Source: Hormiphora californensis
Taxonomy: Eukaryota > Ctenophora > Tentaculata > Cydippida > Pleurobrachiidae
Direction of reading: 5' to 3'
Assembly: GCA_020137815.1 (NCBI GenBank)
Contig: CM035357.1
Span: 841,974-905,973, forward strand
DNA: 64,000 nt
The position numbers and the translations under genes were made by a program. This document shows positions 9,800-20,210 of this stretch, piece after piece (position 1 is the first letter of the stretch; each line of letters opens with the position of its first letter). Below the pieces are notes generated by a model, which saw only the letters and a list, made by a program, of their open reading frames with translations, ran no database searches and had not been told where the DNA came from.

Positions 9800-10758
9800 G
9801 AGATCTATTCAATGAGAGTTATTATGATGCAGGTAGGCTTTGTTGAGGCACCCCTTACTCAACAAGGTAGGCTTTTGTATCCGAGTTTTCAGGTCAGACT
9901 CGGTGAACTCAGCAAAATATGTTAATTCCCGAAGCCGAACTATGAAAATGTAGGTCAGATTATTACTAATTGGACCTGTTAATTAACTAATTAATCGATC
10001 GTTTGGATACTGATAGTGACATGAAGTAGAAAGTTGTATAGACGGAGACAGATACTAGATTCTATATTGTGAGCAGATTAGTTATCTTCAGTGTTCATGA
10101 TCGACCAGATCCTGTCTGGCGTGGCGGGTCGCCCGACTCCGCATTGGGCCAAAGTTTGATTCCCGACAGTGCGCTCAAATCGGGTCGGCACCGCCACCCC
10201 GCCAGACAGTCCATGTCATAGGCGTGTATTTCAATTCGGTGCAAATAGTACAGGACAGTTTGTCTTTGTGACTTGGATAAAATATGATGGATTATTGGAT
10301 CATCATGGATCGAAATCATGATTTGATTAATCAGATGTAAAAAGATGTATGTTTTTTGTGTTTCTTTCATGGCTAGTTAATCATTCGTTTGAATTTGAGA
10401 GATGCTTCTACTTTATGATACTGACAATCATTGCTGATTGGCCAAGTTCAACTACAACGATTGGGCTGAATTTTACATTTACAGTGGTCTTAGGCGCGAA
10501 AATATTTATATTTCGTTGCATTTTGTGCCGCGCGAAAATTCAACTGTGTATTGAACCGCGCGCGGTCAAAATTTAGAATCGAATGTCATGTCTGCTGAAC
10601 ATTTTTTGCCATTTTTTTTCTTCTTTTTTTACGGTCCTGAGACCTGTGTCACTCAGAACCGAATGCTGAAGTCCTACACCGGCATAGTTTTGGTTACTTT
10701 CGATGATACTCTAACTTTTTGAATTTAAACCAAGCCTTAAAAACACTTAGCTGTCAAA
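9800..10758. other. Intergenic region between the KIF17-like gene and the K+ channel gene
   Basis: No exon is visible. It holds a GC-rich hairpin element (about 10111-10207) whose ends are CTGTCTGGCG and CGCCAGACAG. Inside is a B-box-like GTTTGATTCCC, with a TGGCGTGGCGGG stretch 5' to it that resembles a Pol III A box, so it may be a tRNA-derived repeat. Related pieces occur near 9366 and 22555. The 200 bases before the channel start codon contain no obvious TATA box. Confidence 0.5.
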
Positions 10759-13009
10759 ATGCCGCTGTGCTCGCTGAGTGAGAAGTTTGTCACACTGGTT
10801 GTAAGCTTCCTGGGTCTGGTGCTCTACATGTTGGTGGGAGCGGCATGTTTCTCAGCGATAGAACTACCATATGAGAAGAACGAGCACAATTTATCAGTTG
10901 CAAGGGTTAGTTTTATCGATAAATTGTCGCTAAACAGAACACTGATAAATCTGACTGGTGATGTTTTCAGTTAAAAGTTGATAATGACTCCGCTGTACCG
11001 GCGGTCCAAGCGCTAACATATCGGTACAATTCAAGTGCTTGCTTCTCGTTTGAAGCCATTGAGTACCACATTATGGAGGATGACTATAATCACCAAAGAG
11101 TGGAAGATGGTTAGTACACAAAACCTCCTCTAAAATGATATTTCTACCTTAGATTAAATTTTGTTCTACTTTACCGATGATACAACTAGATCCAACAACA
11201 TAATCTGGTAAGTAATGATGATTTCCCCCAGGAACCGACCGAATCAGGAAATACTGGTCCCTGATTGGCTGATAACCAGTCACGTGACCTAAATAACCAG
11301 TTCTGATTGGCTATTTACTTGTTTCGGTCGGTTCCTAATTTCCCCTTCCCCCTTCAGATCCGTTAAGTTGGACGTACACCAAATCAGTCATGTTCTCCTT
11401 CTCCGTTATGACAACCCTTGGTTACGGGGATCTGATACCGGTAACAAGGATTAGCAAAGGGATGTCCATGATATTTGGTGTTGCTACAATTCCTCTCTAC
11501 TTTATAATGGTAATCACCATGCTCGACCTCCTCTCCCACTGGGAGCGGGTTCGAACAAACACAGCATTTACCTTTTCATAACGAATTTTCTGTTTATTAT
11601 TTTTTTCAGATCTGTTAGACTTAGACCTAAATCAGATCACAGCAAACAATAAATTTTACCAATGTTATGTTATTTAACCAATTATACTTTTCAGGTGATG
11701 CTGTATGCAACACAAGGATTGGCTCTCCTAGATATAATTATTGATTCGTTAATTTCGGAGCGTCACAAATCCAAGGTAAACAAAACTGATATATCATTTG
11801 CCTTTCTGTGTTTTTATTTGGTGGCGCCGTCACCTCTACAACTCAGCCCGCCACGCGGGCTTCGTTTTGGTGCACTACGCGCACGAGTTGTAAGGGTGAC
11901 TGCGTCACCAATGTTTTTATCGGCCACCATGTTTTATTTGGGAATGTAAACACCCAACAGGGTAGCATAGTACATTATTTTATTGACCAGGAACCGACCG
12001 AATTAGGAAATACGGGTCCCTGATTCGCTGATAACCAGTCACGCGACCAAAATAAAGAGTTCTGATTGGTTGTTTACTTGTTTCGGTCGGTTCCTGTTAT
12101 TGATCTAGCCAATGTCACGCTACTACCCCCATAAAGTTACCACTTTGTAGTGCCACGTCACCTTTCAACCTCTCAGGTTCGAGCGGGAATCCTCGGTGGG
12201 ATCTTCCTGATTCTGGTTTTGGTCTTCACGGGGGTGTACACAGCACGACATGACATCGACTACCTCAATGCGATGTGGTTTACTTTTGCAACTTTCACCA
12301 CTATTGGATTTGGAGGTTCGTTAAAAGTATATGCAGGTGTTGGTCCATAAATCCCCCAGCCTCATAATTTATATGGACTGTATTATATTCGTCTGATAAA
12401 ACTGAATTGACAAGCAACATGATACAGTTAGACCTCGATTTATCATACCTCGACTAATCTTTGGTAACGAAATTACGGCATTGCGATAGTAAGGCACGTT
12501 TTAGCGTGCCCGCAATGTAGGGGTAATTGCGTTACCAAGACCAATCTGCAATCGTGCACAAAAACCCTTCCCTGGAGTTCAGTAATTTGAGGTTTTACAG
12601 TACCACACCGAGGATACAAACTCAATACTTGCCTAGTAAATGTAAAGGAGGGTTAAAACATAACATCCCGTTTTTCAGATATGGTACCTGATAACACCAG
12701 CTCCTTTCACGCGTTTTATTTCATTGTCTTCACAACGATATCCTACATTGTCATCGCGATGATCGCCCTCTCTCTCCAGGACCACTTCCTAACTGTAAGA
12801 ATCTTGTTAAAGTTGGACTGTTTGAAGTTATCAACCCAAAAACAAACCTGTGCACGAGAAGGGGGGATGAAAATTTCCCACTTAACCCCATCTAACCAAC
12901 GGGTCCGTCTTCTGACGTGTGTATTTATTTTCAGATGTATAGAAACGTATCACGACTCAGCCGGAATTTCTGCAAAATGCTTTGTATTTGTGACGTCATA
13001 CCAACCCAG
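10759..13009 (+). CDS. Two-pore-domain (K2P) potassium channel
   Basis: K2P subunits dimerise to form background K+ channels in the plasma membrane. Exons: 10759-10905, 10971-11109, 11358-11509, 11695-11775, 12177-12315, 12679-12794 and 12935-13009; phases match at every joint (283 codons). TM1 is FVTLVVSFLGLVLYMLVGAA. A long extracellular cap exon follows, then pore 1 with the selectivity filter TTLGYGDL. TM2 and TM3 follow (GMSMIFGVATIPLYFIM; GILGGIFLILVLVFTGVY). Pore 2 has TTIGFGD, split by the intron at 12315/12679. TM4 is FIVFTTISYIVIAMIALSL, then a basic cytosolic segment with Cys (CKMLCICD). Two filters and four TMs are diagnostic. The start codon sits in a good context (CAAAATGCC). 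The cytosolic tail must continue downstream past the AT-rich element; candidate tail exons are listed separately. Introns 2 and 4 carry M1 MITEs. Confidence 0.9.
11221..11345. mobile_element. hAT-type MITE, full copy with perfect 8-bp duplication (M1, copy 2)
   Basis: Element 11229-11337 (109 bp) from CAGGAACCGACCGA to TCGGTCGGTTCCTA. The flanks 11221-11228 and 11338-11345 are both ATTTCCCC. CAGG/TAGG ends plus an 8-bp duplication fit the hAT superfamily. Internal GTCACGTGAC is palindromic. Confidence 0.9.
11980..12104. mobile_element. hAT-type MITE (M1, copy 3)
   Basis: Element 11988-12096 with CAGGAACCGACC ends. Flanks TTATTGAC (11980-11987) and TTATTGAT (12097-12104) differ by one base. 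The central palindrome is decayed to GTCACGCGAC. It lies in a K2P intron about 650 bp from copy 2. Confidence 0.85.
12425..12610. repeat. Hairpin MITE with CCTCGATTTA-type ends
   Basis: ACAGTTAGACCTCGATTTAT on the left faces TTTGAGGTTTTACAGTA on the right; an inner pair GGTAACGAAATTAC / GGTAATTGCGTTACC folds as well. The ends resemble the GACCCCGATTTACC elements at 16730 and 35272. It lies in a K2P intron. Confidence 0.5.
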
Positions 13010-13059
13010 GTAGGACGGGGCAGAGAAATGTACATTATTCTACCTACCTTTACTCCGCA

Positions 13060-13990
13060 GGCCCTCCGGGCCCTCAGATCTAACAGGATCCGGGCTGGGG
13101 GGATTTAACGGGGGGGGGGGCCAACGAATTTTTTATATATTTCCTTAATTTTGGAATTTTTTATATATATATAAAAATATATAAAAATATATAAAAATAT
13201 ATAAAAAATATATAAAAATATATAAAGTTATATAAATAATATATAAAAATATATAAAAATATATAAAATAAACCCTTTTTTCACCCCTTTTACTTTCAAA
13301 AAAGGGGATTATTTCCATCTATTGTTCACTTGAATATGTTTCATAGAGTTAATTTAAGTGTTTGAGAGGGTGATAGCTGTTTTACATAATTGAGAATGTG
13401 TTCAAAAGTGAATTATGCACTGTCAAAAGTAGAACTGGTGAAGAGAGGTTCCGGCCTAATAATATCTACCAGTTTTGGTGTGATTTCAATCATTTTTTGT
13501 ATGTTGATCCGTGAATATGTACTAGAACTGGTGAAGAGAGGTTGGGATCGCGAAACTAAAAAAACAAATCATTTTTGACGTCATTTTGACGTCATGAAGT
13601 TATTGACGCGACGTCACGATGTTACAAACGTCACATTGATGACGGAAAATCATCAGGATTATCTAGATGAAGATGCTGACCAAGTTTGAGATCAATTGAA
13701 TGATATTTGATCCCGCTATGGCGAAAAACAGCTTTCTGTTTTCACACTTTCGGCACAATTTTTTATATATTTTTATATATTTTTTATATATTTTTATATA
13801 TTTTTATATATTCATATGTATTTTTATATATTTTTATATATTTTATATATATATAAAAAATTATGTTTTTTTTTTCCAAAAAAAAGGTATATAAAATATA
13901 TAAAAATATATAAAAAATGAGCGTTGGCCCCCCCCCCCCCCCCCCGATTTAACCCTGTTCTCGCATGGGGCCTTACGGCCCCATCTGGGA
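13060..13990. mobile_element. AT-rich inverted-repeat element with G/C-tract ends
   Basis: The left end holds GGATTTAAC then a run of 12 G then CCAACG. The right end holds CGTTGG then a run of C then GATTTAACCC, which is the reverse complement. Between them lie long ATATATAAAAAT arms in inverted orientation and a core with AACTGGTGAAGAGAGGTT twice (about 13434 and 13529). No ORF is credible. It separates the K2P exon ending 13009 from the possible tail exons. Confidence 0.7.
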
Positions 13991-14009
13991 TTGGTGTGTG
14001 TAGTGGACC

Positions 14010-14046
<37 letters not shown>

Positions 14047-14108
14047 GGGATGTGGACTGCATATTGTGCTCATTCCTGATTGTAGTCCACCCTACCTTTA
14101 TGTTGCAG

Positions 14109-14717
14109 CTTGTGTTGTACAGCTTGCTCGAATACTCGACCCTCTCACGATCAAAGAAAGGGTGGGGCATTGTGAGCACCCTAACTACATTTCAAATGCA
14201 CAGCTCTCTTTGGAAACCACCAAGAGAGATGCTGACCCTGTTTTCACTGTCTTATAAAATTGTCCCGTCGCATGAGAACAGCAGAAAATTATGCTGGGGA
14301 CATTCGTTTTAGAACAAAATTTATGCCACCACATGACACATTCACACCGACACGATTCTTGTCACTGTCAGTTCACCAAGTAAGGAGAAAAGCTGTTAAA
14401 TATGTGTCAAAATGTCATAAAATTCCTCCTTTTGCATTTAATATTTTAAATATAATTCACAACTATTTCGAAACTGATGGCGATATTTTCATTCCCAGAA
14501 ATTCCCTCTCCACAATGACCCGACTCTAGGAAGGAATAAATTGCATCACACTGTAATTATTTCAAAAGTGTTGGTTAGATCAATATATATGACACCTGAA
14601 TATCTCTCTCAGGAGGGGACACCTCGCATGACACGACTCAGAGACACACGACGCATTGCTGAAATGGAAGCAGTCCCTTACGATTTGGAAACGGAAGAAG
14701 AACGGGCCTTTGCATAG
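14109..14717 (+). CDS. Candidate downstream exons, possibly the K2P cytosolic tail or a separate gene
   Basis: Three pieces read as coding. (a) From the acceptor at 14106-14108, a phase-0 frame beginning LVLYSLLEYSTLSRSKKGWG, phase-compatible with the K2P exon ending 13009. (b) A frame ending at 14379 before GTAAGG, containing RMRTAENYAGDIRFRTKF and PTRFLSLSVHQ. (c) A phase-0 exon 14499-14717, KFPLHNDPTLGRNKLHHTVI to AEMEAVPYDLETEEERAFA and stop TAG. Pieces b and c join cleanly. Piece a to b needs a short intron or a frameshift that I cannot resolve. I do not recognise a family. Piece c, open for 72 codons with a charged end, is the most convincing. Confidence 0.45.
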
Positions 14718-16942
14718 CTCTCATCTTCTCTTATAATACCGCTAATTAATTATATATCAGCTAATTAATTATACATCAGCTAATTATAATTATAGCTACA
14801 TCACATTTATAGTTTACTGCTGCATGGAGTCTTCAGAAATCATTACGAGATGAAAAGTGAAGTCTCTCTTGCTGATGTAAAATGTTAAGGGGATGGAGTG
14901 TAATTATACTGCACTGTGTGAGAGACAATGATTGTATATGTATAGAGGTGGGGTAGTGAGAGCTTTAGGAGGTGGGTAGAGCGAGGGGGTAGGCGGAGAG
15001 ATGGGCTGGGTCAATTTTAAGGAGAAGGCTGTTTTTAGATTTTTTAGATCTGAGAGAAACGATCAGAGTATATAGAGTAGAGAAAGAGAAGCGATCACAC
15101 ATGATGATCTGTGTGTGTGTTCTAGATCCAATGTGTGTATCATGGTAGCCCCCCAGCAGCTGTTCAGGTATTAGGTTACCATGGCAACAACGGGGGGGGG
15201 GGGATCTATTGCTGTGGTTGACAACGGAGGGCCCTCCTCTCAGCAGATCTATGTGATTAACAACCAATCTGCTAAATACCACCAGCTGAGGAACAGCAGC
15301 TCGTTGGTCTAGAGGAGGTACAGATATTATAGGAAGGCTTCAAGATTTGGGTGTGATGGTGGTTTTAGGATTTTAGGAGGGTCGTGGGGTGGTTTTAAGA
15401 TTTTTGGCGCTTTAACATGGTTTTATGTTTTTGGTCGGGTGGTGATTTTAGGATTTAGCGGGGGGGATTTTAGGCGTGTTGGTGGTTTTAAGATTTTATC
15501 TTTCACGGAGAGACATCCATATAATATGGTTTGGTTGACTCCTTCTCCCATCGTAGAAAAAGTCAGAACTCAGAAGGATTAGAACAAACTACAAAGCTTG
15601 ATGGGTTTGAATCATTCGGGTTGTCTTTTTTATATTTTAGTTATCTGTTATCTTTTTATCTAGTTTGATTCAGAAAATGTCAGTAGAATAAATTATTAGT
15701 TTTATATTTTATTCTAGCTGTATAGAACGTGCTGAAAGTGAGAAATCGGTACACCATTTTCAAAGTGAAGCGTACGACGTACGTTGAAGTTACTAAACTA
15801 AGAAGAACTTTCTTTTATCCCTCTTGATAATAGTATATGTGATTAATCACAATTTCATTCGGTATTACCTGACTAGCGGACTTTTTGATTCGCTCAGATC
15901 GAGTCGGTATCTGCCGCTGTGTCATCCAGTACCCTTTTTTGTGAATCGTTTTATTGGAATACAAAATAGCAGTACATTATATTATTATTATGCCAGCAAT
16001 TTTATTATAGAGTACTTATAAATTCTATAACTATGTACAGCTGTTATATATTCATAGTTGATTAGTATAATTAGTATATAAATTAGAACAACTTGATTGT
16101 GCACTTTTACATTTTTGCTGATTTAATCAATTAACATTCTGCGTTTGATGACTCCCCCCACTAACGATCTGTAACCATGGTTACCACTAACTGACTCCCC
16201 ACTAACGGTATGTAACCATGGTTACCACTACTTTATACAGGTTTCACCATCTAGCTAATGTTGTGTAGACGTTACGTACCAGGTGCTACTCTCCTACATT
16301 CCCCATTCAAAGCCCCTTTCACACAGTCTCGCACTTTTTTTGGTGAGTTTCTGCAACGTGGAAGTTTTTTTAGAGGTTGGGAATTACAAAGGTGACTGTC
16401 ACCGCTCTGGTACGGTAAAATGTTATTTATATAAGTGCTGTTATAAAGGTGATATAGTAGTGTTTCAGATTTTAGTTTCGAGCATTATATATCGTTTATG
16501 ACGATATCTTTTAAAAGAGATAATGGATGTTGTAAATTAGTCACAGATAGACATATTTTCTACCTTGCTAAATTCTTTCAAAATCTCTCTTCTAGTACAC
16601 TTAATATTTTAATGATCTATCTCCCATTATTTAGGCACTATATAATATTTGGTTACGAAGTCACCCCTTTTATTGCATATAATGAGCAATAATAACAGAG
16701 GAGTAATTTCATAACCAAATATAATACAGTCGGACCCCGATTTACCGGGATGCTCGGGGAAAGGGTTTTGCCCGGTAAATCGGGGTGCCCGGTATATCGG
16801 TATATCCTATTATTTAGGCACTTATATTATTATAACTATATAATATTTGGTTACGAAGTCACCCCTTTTATTGCATATAATGAGCAATAATAACAGAGGA
16901 GTAATTTCATTACCAAATATTAAATATTCATTAACTGTACAG
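14718..16942. other. Mostly non-coding stretch between K2P tail and DMAC2L-like gene
   Basis: One weak coding candidate: from an acceptor at 15122-15124, a frame IQCVYHGSPPAAVQ, then after a run of 12 G a frame SIAVVDNGGPSSQQIYVINN ending NSSSLV and stop at 15309-15311. The two agree only if the G run is miscounted by one. A GTTACCATGGCAAC X-box-like palindrome lies at 15175. Two copies of CTAACG(A/G)T(C/A)TGTAACCATGGTTACC lie near 16162 and 16198. A 70-bp direct repeat starting GGTTACGAAGTCACCCCTTT lies at about 16651 and 16849, bracketing a hairpin MITE with GGACCCCGATTTACCGGGAT. Confidence 0.5.
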
Positions 16943-17390
16943 GCCGATTCAGAAGATTCAAGAATAACCGAGTTGATGAAGTGCGGCTGAAGCATCTTGG
17001 AGCGGACAAGCTTAGTAGCGAATGGATACTATTGTAAGAGATAATTTGTTAAGTGATTACGGCACCACCTTATTTTGAGAGAGAGACAGAGACAAAGACA
17101 GAGACAGAGACAGAGACAGAGACAGAGACAGAGACAGAGACAGAGACAGAGACAGAGACAGAGACAGAGACAGAGACAGAGACAGAGACAGAGATAATTG
17201 AATGTGGTCAAAAATACATTTCTTCCTCACTGTTTCAGGAACAGAGGGAGAGTAAAGGTGTATGGGCCAGGGTATGACTCTTCTCAGAATTGGTTAACAG
17301 ATTTCCAGGAAATTGACCAGTGGAACTTTCAACTAGGTTTCAGATTGACACACATTGACGCATCTGATACGGAAGTTACTGATTTGGGTG

Positions 17391-17481
<91 letters not shown>

Positions 17482-17839
17482 CTCTCTCTCTCTCCCTCTC
17501 TCTCCCTCTCTCTCTTTCTCTCTCTCTCACCCTCTTTCTCTATTTTCAGGCTTCCGTCATCTGCGGAACACCATTTACCTACAACAAGCCACATTCTCAA
17601 ACTGCAGACACGTCACAGATGCAGCTCTTCCCAACCTTATCTCAAGCTCGGAGGCTGGATCACTGAAATCTTTAGATCTCTCAGGGACTATGATAACACC
17701 TGACTCTCTTGATGTGTTAACCCAGTTAACATCATTAAAAGTGTTAGATTTAAAAAATTGTGCAGGGTTGGAGAGTTATAAAGAAATAATGTTGGAGACG
17801 TTAAAAAGTGAATTGTTAAATTGTAAAGTTATCATGTGA
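16943..17839 (+). CDS. DMAC2L: DMAC2L/ATP5S-like mitochondrial leucine-rich-repeat protein (5' exon not found)
   Basis: This family (factor B/ATP synthase subunit s, and the related DMAC2) is mitochondrial and linked to respiratory-complex assembly or coupling. Exons 16943-17033, 17239-17387 and 17550-17839 join in matching phases (2, then 1) and end at TGA 17837-17839. The start of the visible part, RFKNNRVDEVRLKHLGADKL then SSEWILL, fits the conserved 'GpdracaEWll' entry of the family. It continues RGRVKVYGPGYDSSQNWLTD and then LRR-type units: LTHIDASDTEVTDLGFRHL, ATFSNCRHVTDAALPNL, LKSLDLSGTMITPDSLDVL, LKVLDLKNCAGL. The first exon with the start codon and targeting peptide should lie upstream but I cannot pin it. 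Intron 1 is filled by (GACAGA)n and intron 2 by (TC)n. ISCU starts 148 bp downstream. Confidence 0.82.
17080..17195 (+). repeat. (GACAGA)n microsatellite
   Basis: About 18 near-perfect hexamer copies in intron 1 of the DMAC2L-like gene. On the other strand it gives poly-(CL) reading frames that are artefacts. Confidence 0.95.
17397..17540 (+). repeat. (TC)n tract filling intron 2 of the DMAC2L-like gene
   Basis: TC dinucleotides run almost from the donor at 17388 to the acceptor AG at 17548-17549. The sense strand is pyrimidine, so the repeat itself acts as an oversized polypyrimidine tract. Confidence 0.95.
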
Positions 17840-17986
17840 TTAAGAAGGAGATCTGGGCTAAATGTTTTTATATTAATGTGTAATAATAATAATAATTAAT
17901 CCCTGATCCTAAAACCCTATACCAAAATAACTTTAATTATTTCGCTCAACCCCGAATAATCTCACACTATTAATCCTAGTTTAGCA

Positions 17987-19448
17987 ATGTTGTCCAGAGT
18001 TGTTACTCGTGTCCCTACAGCAGCTGCAGCAGCCCCACTGGTTCAAAGGGCCTGTTACCACAAGAACGTCATAGATCACTACGAAAATCCTAGGTATGTA
18101 TTTTAATGTTGGGGGATTTTATTGTTAATCAAGTCATATTTTCGTTGTCTAATATGGTTTCCTGACCTCACTTACTGTCCCATGTCAGAGTTGTACTACT
18201 CAACAGGAGTGTTAATTACTGCTAATTAATTAAGATTGTACCCCTTTGCAGGAATGTGGGATCCTTCAAGAAGAGTGAGCAGAATGTGGGTACTGGGCTT
18301 GTTGGTGCACCCGCGTGCGGTGACGTCATGAAGTTACAGGTATTATAGGATGTTGGAGAGACATGACGACTGACGTCATCATGTTGTGATATATGATGTA
18401 GTGACATTGGAGATATTGGAGAGATCATGTTGTGCCACATGTCCAGTTTACTTCCATATATTACAACACTGTTTTTTTTCGGAAATCAGTATAGAAGTGT
18501 CCAGCTAGATCTAACGGTTGGATCTAACTGGAAACTAACTAGTTAAATTCTAACAGCACCATATTCTAGTTGAAGGTCGATAAGGATGGTAAGATTATTG
18601 ACGCAAAGTTCAAAACATTTGGTTGTGGTTCAGCCATTGCATCTTCCTCCTTAGCAACAGAATGGGTCAAGGGAAAACATGTAAGTCTAGCATAAACCAC
18701 ACGTGAAGATATTCGAATTTAGAGGTAGAACAATTTGCATTGTGCAATGTGCAGTGTTTTGTCTCCATCTAGAGTGTATGTTACAAAGTGAAACAAGCGG
18801 TTTCAGAGAACTACAATTTTAGTGTATGTTATGGAGTTTTATTTACACTTTTACTGTTTACATGATCCATTTTGTCTTCACATTATCGTCACATGCTGCA
18901 TGTCTGTTTCCATCAATAACTTTGCATTTCCTAGGTTGATGAAGCTGTTAAGATTAAAAACACAGATATTGCCAAGGAGTTGTGCCTTCCACCTGTTAAA
19001 CTTCACTGCTCTAGTAAGTATGGGTGGTTACTAGAGGAGGGGGTGGTTACTGGTTACTAGGGGAGGGGTGGTTACTATGGGGAGTGGGTGGTTACTAGGG
19101 GAGGGGGTGGTTACTATGGGGAGTGGGTGGTTACTAGGAGAGGGGGTGGTTACTAGGGGAGGGGGTGGTTACTATGGGGATTGGGTGGTTACTAGGGGAG
19201 GGGGTGGTTACTGGTTACTAGGGGAGGGGGTGGTTACTATGGGGAGGGGTGGTTACTAGGGGGGTTGCTATGGTGACACCGCCACCTGATTATTGCTCTA
19301 TGTGTCTACCAAGATACAGTTTGAACGGTTCAATTTGTGTGTAAAACTAAAAACAATCAGTAGTTCTATCAGATCTCTATTTTCAGTGCTCGCAGAAGAC
19401 GCTATCAGGGCGGCCATATCAGACTATCGAACCAAAAGGACCGACTGA
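17987..19448 (+). CDS. ISCU: Iron-sulfur cluster assembly scaffold ISCU
   Basis: ISCU is the mitochondrial scaffold on which NFS1, ISD11 and frataxin build [2Fe-2S] clusters. Exons 17987-18093, 18252-18339, 18570-18680, 18935-19013 and 19387-19448 join with matching phases (2, 0, 0, 1) and give about 148 residues. The N-terminus ([20 protein letters not shown]) is Ala/Arg-rich with no acidic residue, as expected for mitochondrial import. Then come [18 protein letters not shown], the first cluster ligand in [13 protein letters not shown], the second Cys in [14 protein letters not shown], and [16 protein letters not shown]. The last holds both the LPPVK motif recognised by the HSP70 chaperone and the third Cys. 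All catalytic and ligand residues are present. The short C-terminal tail ends RTKRTD. The fourth intron is dominated by a minisatellite that starts near its donor. Confidence 0.97.
19014..19270 (+). repeat. GGGTGGTTACTA minisatellite starting at the ISCU exon 4 donor
   Basis: Directly after the donor (CTA|GTAAGTATGGGTGGTTACTA) the sequence becomes copies of GGTTACTAGGGGAGGGGGTGGTTACTATGGGG-type units, about 20 bp each, up to about 19265. The repeat unit is the intron's own start. Confidence 0.88.
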
Positions 19449-20210
19449 ACCATCTAAAGAGGGAACGGATAACACTTTGTGTTTACTAAAATTCAGAATT
19501 CTCAGACTGGCACTACATGCAGTTTAAGGTGGACATCTGTACTACAATGTAGTGCCACTAGGATTACGGAGCTGGGGTCAGTGTGCCTTGCTCCAAGTTA
19601 AAAACTCTGAAAACCTTTTTTTTATCTAGTAAAAGCTCTATTTTCTGTTTTTTTGAGCCCCTCTCTTTACCCGTGACCTAAGGAAATTGGGGCTGAGAAA
19701 CTCAAGATGATATATATTTGGTAATTTTTGTATACCATGAATATAGGATGAAGATTGAAAGATAGAAAGATAGAAAGATAGATTCAGTATATTGACAGTA
19801 AAGAAGATAGTCTCTAGAGAAGGGAGATGCTATATAAGAGATTTGTAATACACTAATACAATTCTACCACCCAACTGATTGATTGTTGCTTTGTTCTAAT
19901 CACGTGATATACCGTAACAATAGAGCACACGTGCTTTTATTGGAGTGGGGTCCTCCAGGGACCTCACCCCCGCTCGCATCGCCTCTCGGGCCGCTCCGCG
20001 CCTATCTCTCTCTCTCACTCTCTCGCTTAGCTCTCCTCTCTCTACTCTCGCTCTCTCTCTCTCTCTTCTTTCTCTCTCGATCTCTCTCTCCCTCTCTCTC
20101 TCTCCTCTCTCACCTAGCTACCCAAATCACTCCACACCACTCTCACTCATATCTCTTCGTCTTCGCGTCTGCTCTCCTCGACGCGCTCTGCAACCCATCC
20201 ACACTTCATA
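19449..20210. other. Intergenic region and 5' leader of the ACBP gene
   Basis: Contains GAAAGATA repeats near 19757-19780 and, from about 20004 to 20115, an interrupted (TC)n tract that probably lies in the ACBP promoter or 5' UTR, about 100 bases before its start codon. No ORF or motif of a gene is seen. Confidence 0.6.

Noticed and set aside
10095-10370. Minus-strand 91-codon ORF as a gene
   Set aside because: Overlaps a GC-rich hairpin repeat and shows no conserved motif or splice pattern.
17333-17666. Poly (LS)n and (RE)n ORFs over TC/GA microsatellites (also at 26123, 30096, 31888, 41030, 56168, 63549)
   Set aside because: Dinucleotide repeats are open in several frames; they lie in introns or leaders and carry no domain.
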